Assembly: GCA_002751075.1 (NCBI GenBank)
Contig: NAOQ01000172.1
Coordinates: 1 to 26,386 of the forward strand
Direction: 5' to 3'
Length of the DNA stretch: 26,386 bases
DNA from: Ichthyophonus hoferi
Taxonomy: Eukaryota; Opisthokonta; Ichthyosporea; Ichthyophonida; Ichthyophonidae
Shown in pieces: positions 9,782 to 21,954 of the stretch; the first letter of the stretch is position 1; the number at the start of each line of letters is the position of its first letter. The position numbers were made by a program, and so were the translations under genes. The notes under the pieces are model-generated. The model saw only the letters and a program-made list of their open reading frames with translations. It did not search any database and was not told the DNA's origin.

Positions 9782-11041
9782 AAATTTGTTGAGACAAAGT
9801 CATTAATAGGTGTATGTATACAAGAATATTCGGGCTTCTTTATGAAGCCGCTATATGAACGCATACATAAAGCCTCTTATTCCTATACACATACTTTCCT
9901 ATTGAATATTTGGAAGGGTAATATGCCACAACTTTATATTAAATCGGTATTTATAGACATTTTATTGTCTTATTTTAAGACAAGTACGTAATGTTGAAAA
10001 AAAACACATTGATTGCTTTATAAAAGGACCCACTTTCGTTTAATTTTGTGTTACAGTATGCTAGCTGTATTTAACTATACCTAAATAATTAGCACAATAT
10101 TGAAAAGGCTGCAAGATCTGGATTGTTACATCTTTTTTGTATTTTATTATTTGCCTCAATGTTGGTGGAAAAGGTAAAATAAATAAGTTGAACAAATGAG
10201 TGACGTATGCATCACTGGGAGGTTTAATGGCGTTATTTGTCATAGTCAAAAACAACTGCCATATATATATATATATATATAGAAAATTTCAAGTTAACGA
10301 TTATTTGGAAACAAATGCATATTGTGAGCCAAAGAGTACAATTGATTGTAAGCAATGTAGTATATATATTTTCATTTTATTTGACACGCAATCATGCTAT
10401 ACTATACTAGATAAATTTCTGTACAAAATCTATGCAGTGCATGGCAAATGTTGTATATCGGGACAGTTGACTAGTTGGCCTTCTAGCTAAGAATCTGGTT
10501 GATATACTTCTACCACTTGAGGATTAAAAAACATAGTATAAATGAATAACAAAACAAGAAAAATAAATTTTCTTAAAGGCTTATAACATAATGACGACGA
10601 AAGACTGCAATAGCATCAGTAATAGTAAATAGTGCATTTATTATTGTTTTGGGAACTTAATACATGTGTATAATGGAAAAACAACAATAGGCATATAAGT
10701 AAAATTCTGATTGGTTTGTGGTATGGGTATGTGAAAATACTTAACCACTCCGACATGGACTAGTAGTTTGGGCAAACAACTTCTTATTAACTTTAATAGG
10801 AAACTATAATCGAATTTAAGAAACATGGTAACAACAAAGAATAATTAACCCATATAAGCGTGCGAAGAACTTGGTTCCAGCATTTTATGAATAAAACTTC
10901 AAATTAAAAAACTGCTCATCAATAAGCCTTTTAAAATATTTTTTATTAGTAACCAAATAGGCAATTAGGATACCCAATTAAATGGCAGATTAACTACTAA
11001 TAGGAATACGCCATTAACAAATGAATCATCAGCTAAAACAT
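9782..11041. other. Spacer between the convergent genes
   Basis: The secreted-protein gene (plus) and the adaptin gene (minus) converge here. It holds the second copy of repeat 3, an (AT)n run at 10262–10280 and A/T-rich 3' flanks. I see no gene. Confidence 0.45.
10455..10545 (+). repeat. Dispersed repeat 3, second copy
   Basis: Matches 3180–3265 through AGTTGGCCTTCTAG, GAATCTGGTTGATATACTTC and the following A-rich tail (AAACATAGTATAAATGA). It lies in the spacer between the secreted-protein gene and the adaptin gene, so this family reaches beyond the left cluster. Confidence 0.4.
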
Positions 11042-11047
11042 TTTATT
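11042..11047 (-). terminator. Candidate poly(A) signal for the adaptin gene
   Basis: TTTATT on the plus strand reads AATAAA on the coding strand, about 220 nt past the stop codon. In such AT-rich DNA the hexamer is expected often by chance, so this is only the nearest canonical candidate. Confidence 0.3.
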
Positions 11048-11267
11048 GGTAGGTATATTACCTAATTAATTAACAAGTCAATTAATAATATAATACTTAA
11101 CCAAAACAAATAATTAGAAAGTAAAGTAAAACGCAATCAACAATGAAAAATTCTGGTTAATAACTTTAATAGTTAATAAATAATTAACACCAATAATAAG
11201 TTAATTATCAACCACGTATCCTATTAGTAATAAAGTGACCTCCAATAGTATATGATCCAATAGTTTT

Positions 11268-11794
11268 TCACAATTGAGACTTAACAAGCTCTACCATACG
11301 CTGGGCCAGGTAAGGCTTGGAGGTACGGAATGTAAGGCGCCACATCTGAAAGGGAAAGAGTATTAATGCGTTATTAATGAGGAATTAGTCAATAATTAGC
11401 CACTGACCACTCTATGTACTTATTACTAATTAGTAATCAGTCAATATAATATGAAAAACAATTAGTAGTAAGAAACCACATCTGAAAAAAAAAAGAAGTA
11501 TTAACGAGTAATTAACTACTGACCAATTTCTGCTTTTCATACTAATTGCTAAGACAATATGATCAAGACTGTGTAGTATAGTAACGTACTTCAATACCAA
11601 TAATAAGAACAAAACAATCAGTAATTAACTATTAATGACTAAGTAATTAATACCTAATGTAGGTCTTAAATGAAAAATAATTTTACATTTTCGGTCCCTA
11701 TACTTCCGATTGCATTATTACTATTATGTAAGTGAGAGTAGATATATATATATGTACGTATGTTTAGCAAAGAAAAAATATGCTTAGTATATAG

Positions 11795-11831
<37 letters not shown>

Positions 11832-14800
11832 CTTGGCTGCCATGTTGGGTTCCAATCTCATTAGACATCCCATCTGAGATCCAGCGACATGTATAACACA
11901 GGCTGCCACATAGTTGATAGGGTTGGGATCAATACCTAATAATACAGTTAAGCCCATGCCTTCAATCTGATAAACGAAAGAGAGAGAGACAGAGAAAAAG
12001 AGAAAATAGCAAAAATGGGTTAGTAATTAAATATCAACCATATCAATATCTCTGTATACATTAACCCTATTATAGACCAAATTGATATTAGCTCCATATC
12101 GAAGATGGTATATAGGATAGTAATTAAAACTAATGAAACACAAAGTAGAACATAAGACAAGGCATGATAGCACGAATGAAATGATATACATGTCTATAAT
12201 TGGTAGTAGATAAATAAATAAGAATTAATTAAGGTATAATATATATCCTATAATACTATACCTTACTATATGCCATATCCTCTACATATAATTAAGGTGC
12301 AATACACAAAACATTGTATTTAATAGCATTATTTGAGCACTTATTTAAACAATACTTTATTTCAAGTATATATATCATCCATACTTTCAATGAAGCAATT
12401 ATTTATACGCATAACCTACATATACCATATGATATAGCAAACCTACATATACATACATAAAACCCAAATTACAATTAAAAATATAATACAACAGCCTTCA
12501 AGTGCTAAGTCAATCAATTACCTTCTTCTTGGTAAGGATGTCTTCCATTGGCTTAACGGCAGCGAAGGAGATTTGTGATTCGAGATCAGGACTAATGGGT
12601 GTGTTTGATTGGGTTAAACAATATACATTAATCATTTAATTAGTAATTCAATTATGTACATTTATACATAGACACTACAATACAATACAATACAGTCCAA
12701 TACAATACAATACAATACAATACACTACAATACAGTACAATAAAAAACAATACAATGCATATAATACAATACAACACAGCACATTACACTACATTACAAT
12801 ACAATATCATACAATGCAATACAACATATCATCATACGATAAAATACAACACAATACATTACAATACAATACAATATAATATAATATAATATAATACCCT
12901 ATAATAATATGTAACGCAATACAACACAATGCAACGCAATGCAATATCCTACCCTATCATGCAATATCGTACAATACAATATACTATATACACACCCTCC
13001 CAACTGGGCCCATCTACTTGAGAAGTCCCCCTTTGTCATTGGGAATGGCTGGGCAAACTTGGAGATAAAGATAGGGAGTGCCAATGTAATGCGAGTATTA
13101 ACTGTATTCACACTGTGATTGGATTCAAATCATTTAATATAGTAAAGTAAAATATAATACAATATAATACAGTATAGTATAATACGGTATAGTAAAATAG
13201 AATACAACATAATACTATATAGTAGAGTAAAATATGCCATAATATAATATAATACAGTATAATTCAATATAGTATAGTACAGTACAATATAATATACAAT
13301 ACAACATAATATTGGTATATTATGGTGCTATAGCGTCAAGCATACTATCATAACACTACAATACAATACAGTATAGTTCGATAAAATACTATAAAATACA
13401 ATATAATACTATAAAGCATAATATAATATAATAGAATATTATAAAATGCAACACAATATAATATAATAGAGTATAGCATTATATTATAATATTCTTGTCT
13501 TCTACATATATATAAAATAGTAAAATAGTAAAATAGTATATAGGAACATAATATTAATATTAGCACATACGTATAAAAAAAGTCCATCAGCGCAAAGCTA
13601 TCAAACACGCCCAATCCCTCGCACTGTATAACCTGGTGTTGCTGTTGACCAACAGAAAGGGAGGTGGGGCATGCTTTGACATCCAATCGGAGACCTTGGA
13701 TTTACGTTAAAGAGAAACTTTATTCATTGATTGTAAGAAAATGGTTCTCCAGGCTATAAAAGTTAGAATAATAATTTCACTTATCATTTTCATTAAATTC
13801 TAATAATAAATACGCTCACATATCAAACATACACAAATACATGCATAGAAAAATATTCAAACAAATATACATGAAGGGAGGTATGTATGTAGGTAGGTAT
13901 GAAATGAATTATACTCTTAGATTATGAATTTTGAAATAATAATTTTGCTTATTATTTCATTCAGGTCTAACTAACATATATATGCATATAAAAACACAAA
14001 CACACATAAAAATATACATGCAGGCAGGTATGTAAGTAAGAAAGTATGTATGATAGTATGATATTATGAATGACAGTATATATAAGAGTACGATAATATA
14101 TATATATGCACATCTATCTAACACATAGTGGGATACCAGACGCAGTCTTGCTGTCACACAGTCTTGTCTTTATATTTGTCATGGGGTAAGCACTCTTATT
14201 GGTGTAGTAAAGAGCCATGCGTCCTATATATATTAGGATAGGATAAGGTTAGGGTTAGCATAAGTATATGTAAATAGTATAGTGAAATATAGTAGAGTAT
14301 AATAAATTAGAGTAAAGCAGATTGAAATATAACATAATATAATATAACGCATATAACACCTACCTAGGTTAGTCCTATATTTATGCATGACCTCTACTTC
14401 TAACTTAATATTGTATATATATTATACTATGCCAGACAATATTATACCATACTATACGATACTATCCTATCCTATCCTATCCTATCCTATACTATACTAT
14501 ACTATACTATACTATACTATACTATACTATACTATACTATACTATACTATACTATACGATACTATACTATACTATACTATACTATACTGCAACATACTAT
14601 ACTACACTATACCATATTATATTATACTATACTACACTATATTATACTATACTATCCTATCCTATACTATACCATATCACCATATCACCATATTATATAC
14701 CTATAGTGCATATACTACTTACCCAGGTTATTCCTATACTCATCTTTTACTCCCACTTGCAAATTGGCATCTTCAAATAGAATACCTGCATTACTAGATA

Positions 14801-17800
14801 CTAGATTATATAGCCATTTTTCAGTACCTATAGGGTAGGGTAGGGCAAGGTAGACAATTGCTAGTTAGTACATAGTATATATGGTATTATATATAATATA
14901 TGATAATATATAATGTAGCATATCAATACACCATATAACACAATACTATACTATACCATATCATATTATACTATATACTCTACCAGATAGTATATCACAA
15001 CCTACACCTCATTATCTAGCTTATATACATATATATATAGACATATGCCCTATATATCTATATACGATATATATACAAATATACGTCACACATACCAGCC
15101 GAGGGTTCAGTAGGTGGAGGGCCATAATCCATATTAGGAGATTGATCCATTAGATCACCAAGGAGATTAGCTATATATAGGCAAGTAAGAAGTGGGGTAA
15201 ATATTATTACTTGCTATTTGCAATAGTAAAATCTGCATCTAGTTTGCTTAGTATACTTTTTTTTTCATTGAGCTAATTATGATTTTATGATTTTCAAATG
15301 TCAATTATAACTAATAATATGATTACCTAGCCAGAAACTAATTGTACATAGTTTAAAATAATTATCCAATTAATAATAATCGCCAATTTAATAAAATGAT
15401 TTTAATCCAATCACGGACTCATTACCTCTCCTTCTTTAAAACTACACGTGCAATGCAATTAAATGTTAACAATTGGTTAATAATTCTTTTTAAAACATAA
15501 TGGAATTACAAAAGTATGGATGTATGTATACGTATATTATATCCTATCTTATCCTATTCTATCCTTTCATATGCCAACAAATAACTCGCTATATATCATA
15601 TATGATTGCGTCAATATACCCTTATTAGTATCTTGATTGGCAGTTGTAATGGCAGACTTATTATTGGTTGCCTCATCTGCATTGCTCGAATCAGATGCCT
15701 TAGATTGAGATGCCTGTATATAATAGGATTAGATAGGATAGAGTAGGGTGGGATAGTATATAGAGACATGAGTAAATGCATTACATATCGTGCGGTTAAA
15801 AATCTTATTTATATTTTTCAAAGAGAATTGATAATTTGCTGAACGAATTCGTTAAAATTTCAAGAATAATTTACATAAGTGTGTCTTTAAGAGCTATTTT
15901 TCAAAGACATTGCTCACTGATAGATGTTATCTTGCAGTTGCATAATCATACATATCTATTTATCCATCTACATATAAATGTACATACATATCAAATACTA
16001 TATATAATGGCATATAAACCTATCAACCTACTTATTTACTTATCTACCTATCTACTTACCTATCTACCTACTTACTTATCTATTTACCTATCTACCTACC
16101 TACTTACTTACCTACCTATCTACTTATCTACCACCCACCCTCTCCCTTCATACACACATACCACGTTATCTTTATTCCGTGCTTTGTCAGTCACAAATCC
16201 ATCTCTCTTTTTTAATTTGGCAAGAATAGATGATTCTCTCTCGGGATAGGGTGGCATCTGATCCAGAACTGTTACCTGTAATATAATAGGTAGATTAAAA
16301 GTAAATTAAAATTAAACAAATATAATATAATAGAAGACTGTATTTTTTAAATAACAGTAGCCTACAATCTATGAAGTACGAGTATTAATTTTAATATTAA
16401 AATATAAATAATAATAATAATTACACAGAAACAACAATTATACATAATATATATCTACCTAATAATTTTAAATACAAATTCTTGCCCTCCATTATACTAT
16501 AAAATCATTTAGCGATATGTTCTTATTGATTTTCAATTTTAAATTATATGAAGTGGCGCGTTTGTTATTGACAGAATTTAAATTATATATTAAAGTATAT
16601 CCTTGTAATACTCTCTCCCCCCCTCTCCTTCTCCATTCTCCCATACTTTACTATATATTTTTCATTGTCTATATATTTTATCGTATGCACTATTTATATT
16701 ATCAAAAGCTTTTTGAAAAAAATAATAGATGATATTTGATGTATTTTTTTTTATAGTTAATATACACTCCTTATCAGCACATTTCATCACTTTTGATTAT
16801 CTAATCTAATCTATAGTTTAAATTTTAACCTACCAATACATCTTCCTTAGAATTTGATACCAAATTCAAATATTCCACAGCTCTTTGTTGTAGTTCAGCG
16901 TTGGTGTTGCGGGCAATGTAAGGACTACGGAGTACCTATTAATATAGACATAAATTAAATTAATAAAAAATGATATAGATTAGATTCATGCGTAAATAGC
17001 ATAAAACACAGTCTGTTGTTTGCAAGTAAGCATACATCCACAAGAACATAAACAAATATATATATATATATAATATGAAATGATGTGATATAATATAATG
17101 TAGATAATATACTATATTATAATTTACTATATAAATATTAATATAATATAGTATAACATAATATAGCACAATGCAACATAATATAATACAGCATAACATA
17201 CCATAATATAACATAATATACTATGCCATAACATAGCAAAACATAACATAATGTAACACCATATAATATAGCATACCCTATCCTATCTTATTATAACATA
17301 GCATAACATAACATAACATATCATAAAATAACATATAGATACAACCTCCAGAATCGTATCTTTTAGTTCAGGGAACAGATTAATAAACTTGACATAAGTT
17401 GATAGTAATAGGCATCTGGTTTCCAAGGAAACGGTATGGAATTTACTATGAAGGACTTGAAACTGTTGACTAGGTCTAAACGTACAATGACAAAAGTGTT
17501 AGTATTATATATATATATATCTAAACACACATAAGCATATATGTATATATATATATATATATGCATACATTAGGTCAGCCACAGAGATATAAACATATTA
17601 TCATATATCATAACCTAGCTATATTATATCTTATAGTATCATATATACATATCTACTATATTACAGTGTCGTATACCATATCCGATACATACATACATAC
17701 ACACCCATATATCTATTATATTACAATATACCATACCCTACCCTACCCTCCTACATACACACACATACCCTGATGCAGGGTCGTTGGCTATGAGATCCCC

Positions 17801-20800
17801 AAACTCTCCAAGAATATAGCCTCCAACTTTCACCATAGACTCATGACAGGCAGGATTGCACAATGCCTAATTGGGGTAAATTAAAAATAATTAGTTTTAA
17901 TTGGTCTTAGATAGGATACAACTATTCACGTTAACTATAGATTAAAAATAATTAGTATTACCGGGAGATCAAATTAGGTTGAATTAGCCATCTATGAATA
18001 TGCTTTATAATAGGTACAACCTGATTGGATAAGATCTAGTAAGGGTAATGAAGTGTGGTAGGCACTGGTTAATTTTATAGTATGTAATTAACCTTACATA
18101 GTAATCTAATAATTGATAATTAATTTTTTATGTACATACAAAGTTAATTAGATTTAAATGGTAATCTAGTCATTAATTATTATAATTATTAATTAGCCTT
18201 CCATAATAATGTGTATTTACAGTTAAACTCCGATTGAGCGTAATTATTGTCAAAACGCTCTTGGTAACTAGATCTATCTTCAATTATATTACCATAAACC
18301 CTATACTATACCACACTATACCGTACTAGACTAGATTATTCTATACTATACTATACCACAATATACTATAGTATACTATATATATTGTAAGTAGGATTAA
18401 TATTAATATATGACTAACCAACCACATAAGACATAAAATAATAAATTTTACTAGGATAGATAAAAATAGATAATGATTCCATTATAGTTATTCTGTTTAT
18501 ACACCATAATACTATGTGCCCCTATGTAAATAATATTCCATAGGTATATTCCACTGTCTATTATATTAACGTAACTTGTATGATTAAAAAATTAATTAAA
18601 AAAGTAAATAATGCAATTTTACACTAATAAAACCAAACAATAATCATGTTTAGTCATGAATCATAAAAAATTAAAATAAGAAAAATACAAACTTTTTTTT
18701 CCATTATACCATAATCTTACAAGGAGATTGTCAGATTGTATATATATTAAAAAATTGCTATGGATAGGAAGAAATTAGTTGACCATTTAAATTAAAAGTA
18801 CAAATCCATGTATAAAAGCAAGCAGTATTTATAAGAACGATAATGATAATAATAATAATCAGAATAATAATACTAACAATAACAATAACGACAATAACAA
18901 TAATAACAAAAATAATATAATAACAATAACAATAATATCATATAACAATAGAATAGCAATACATACGTTAAAGCATGTCTGTGTAGAGTATTCTTGTATG
19001 TCATCCCTATTGGTCACAATCTGAATCACACGATACCATACCTGATTGTAATTGGGTAATAAAATATGAGTTTACGTCATTGTGTATGTAACTATATATA
19101 TAATATTATAAGAACTATTAATAGGTATGTGTATATATGTATGTATGTATGTATCCGTATGCATTCTGTGTATCAATTTACAGAAGACATGCTAGGTAAG
19201 AATCGTGTTTTACATAGTATATGTACAGTAAACTAGAAAAAGAAAGAGATAATATAAGAAACAAAGAGAGAAAGAGAGAAGTAGAATGAGAGACGAAGAA
19301 AGACATATATATGTATATGTATATGTATATGTATAGAGAGAGAGAGAGAAAGGAGAAAGGAAAAAGGGAGAGGGAGAGTTAAAAAGAAAAAGAGGAAGAT
19401 ATATATATATATGACTAGTGCCTACTTCATCGTTAATATAATCCCCCGCTATCCTGATTAGACTTAACACCACGTCAACATAAAAGGAGTAGTCGGTGGT
19501 GTACCTCTCGGCCAGGATGGCAATTTTAAGTACCTGTATATAGGTTGATGTATATATGGGTATGTGTGTGTAGAGGTGTATTTGATTGGATGATAGCATA
19601 GTAATATATTGGTATAGTAGTATAATAGTATAATACTGTAATAGTATAACAGTACAATAATATAATAGTATAATGAAATAATAGAATAATATTATAATAG
19701 GACATAAGTATAATAGGTTAATAGGGTAATAGGATAAAAGCATAATAGAATAATAGTATAGTGGCATAGAAGGAAGGAATAGTCTTTAGTGTATCTCTCG
19801 GCTCGGAGTATCGGTCTATAGGTTTAAGTATATATATAGTTATGTGTATGTGTAGGGTGTGTGTATATGTTTGTTTGAAATTATAATAATACTCTAATAG
19901 CTAATAGAATAATAGTATGTTTAAAGTACATAGCCTTGGATAATTATGAATCCGGGGATATAATACCATTATAATAGCTAATTAAAAACCAATTAAACAT
20001 AAATTAAAAAACAATGCCATTTTCACAATAAAATTTCATAATTATAATTAATTTTAAATTAAATCATGTTAAGATTATTATATACCCTATACTGTACATA
20101 TATCTACATACAAAAAACTAAACCACCAAACTCCCACAAATATACTTATATATACACACCTATATACATACATACGTATACCCACCATTTCTTCTCTCAT
20201 AGCATACTCAGCATGCTCCAAGAATCCTACCAGTGCAGTAATAATCACCGTAGAGTTAAACTGCTTACACATATGAAACAGTAGATCAAGGGCCCTCCTC
20301 CTCACACTGATGTCACGTTCAAACTAAAATATGTATGTACGTATGTATGTATATAAGTATGCATGTATGTATTTATGTATAACAGTGTTAGCTATTAGTC
20401 AGTCAATATGAATCATGAAACCCATGTCACCCTTTACACCTATACCATACATATAAATGTATATAGTAAGGAATTGCATAGCATGGTATAGTATATAGTA
20501 TAGTATAGTATAGTACAGTATAATATAATAGAATATAGTACAGTATAGTAAAGTATAATATAATAGAGTATAGTAGAGTATAGAATAGTATAATATAGTA
20601 CAATATAGTACAGCATAGTATAATATAGTACAATATAGTACAGCATAGTATAGTATAGTACGATATATTATATTATAGTCTAGTATAGTATATATATATG
20701 CAGATACATATCTCCTTCCCCACCTCTCCCTACCTTCAAAGCCTGTATAATCGTATTCAAGTTCCGATTGATGTGTTCGTGTGCATATTCGATTGCGCAT

Positions 20801-21607
20801 AGATTAGTCATCGCTTCCAGGGCCATGTACCTTGTGTTGGTCTCCTTGGCGCTGATTAGCTTACCAAGTAGATTAGCTGCAGTAATCACTAGTTCCACTT
20901 CACTATATATGGGTATGCGTGTAAAATTAATAATTGATTATGATTGGGTTGCTTTTATATTAAAATGTAATATAAGATAATCCAGCGTAGCATACTATAT
21001 GGCATTATATTATATTATGTTATGTTATTTGATACACCTACAAATACACCTAGACATATAAGGTTAATAGTTGATTATGATTCGGTTGTTTTTAGATTGA
21101 AATATAATAGAATAGAATAGAATAGAATATAATATCGCATCACATGATAGTACCATAGAATATATTATTGCATATTGTATTATATTACAGTAAATCCACA
21201 TTCTTATATATGGTCATATGCGTAGGATTAGTGTTATTTTTAACTATGATTGGGTATGTTTTCGATTAAAATATAATATACGATATCATAACATACTATT
21301 TTATACAGATATATACACACACACGTACACTTCCAGATGTATTGCTACATTAATTGCCTCAAATAAAACTGCTTGTCTCGCATTATTAGTCTGTGTAGTC
21401 TTTACTAGATCGCTATTAGATAAGATACGATTGAGACACTCAATCAGCACACGCCGTGTTTCACCCTCCTCTGAAGATGATATAGAATAAGATGAAAGTC
21501 AGTCGTATATATCTATACTTCAATAGATAAATCGATCGATAGATACATAAGATAGATAAGTAGGTATATAGATAGATAGATTGATTGATAGGTAGGCAGA
21601 TAGGGAG

Positions 21608-21639
<32 letters not shown>

Positions 21640-21922
21640 ACTAATATATGCTGTAAACGATGTGCATAAAAAAAAATCCACTCTACCCTATCCTCTCCCT
21701 TTTCTTACCTGGAGGTGAGTACATCTGAACTAATCTAAGTGTCTTGACCTGTACCCAGGGTGCAGGTACCTTATAGTAGTAATACTCATCCAAGGTTTCC
21801 TCATTAAAAAGAATCTACAACCAAAAAAACAGGAATTAGATAGCTTAAATATTATTGACTTAGGGCTCGGTCGGTCCGAATATCTCAATTTATAAATATG
21901 CAAACATAAAATCACATACCTA

Positions 21923-21954
<32 letters not shown>

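Noticed and set aside
10200-10490. 96-aa frame starting at GTG
   Set aside because: No ATG start, runs through an (AT)n stretch and has no protein-like composition.
12673-12893. Possible CRISPR-like regular array
   Set aside because: Contiguous five-base units without spacers, in a eukaryotic intron.
13348-13686. 112-aa minus-strand frame
   Set aside because: Its first part is exon 22 of the adaptin gene; the rest is read-through into a microsatellite intron.
14232-14262. TTAGGATAGGATAAGG and TTAGGGTTAG resembling telomere repeat
   Set aside because: Only about two exact units inside a degenerate intron repeat; no array or other telomeric sign.
14387-14797. 136-aa Tyr/Ile/Leu-rich open frame on plus strand
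   Set aside because: Translation of the (CTATA)n array, running over exon 20 on the wrong strand.
19210-19767. 185-aa minus-strand frame
   Set aside because: Exon 12 of the adaptin gene plus read-through on both sides into repeat tracts.
20399-20800. Three overlapping minus-strand frames of 68–133 aa with YTILYY-type repeats
   Set aside because: Frames of the (TATAG)n array; only the edge overlapping exon 10 is coding, in another frame.
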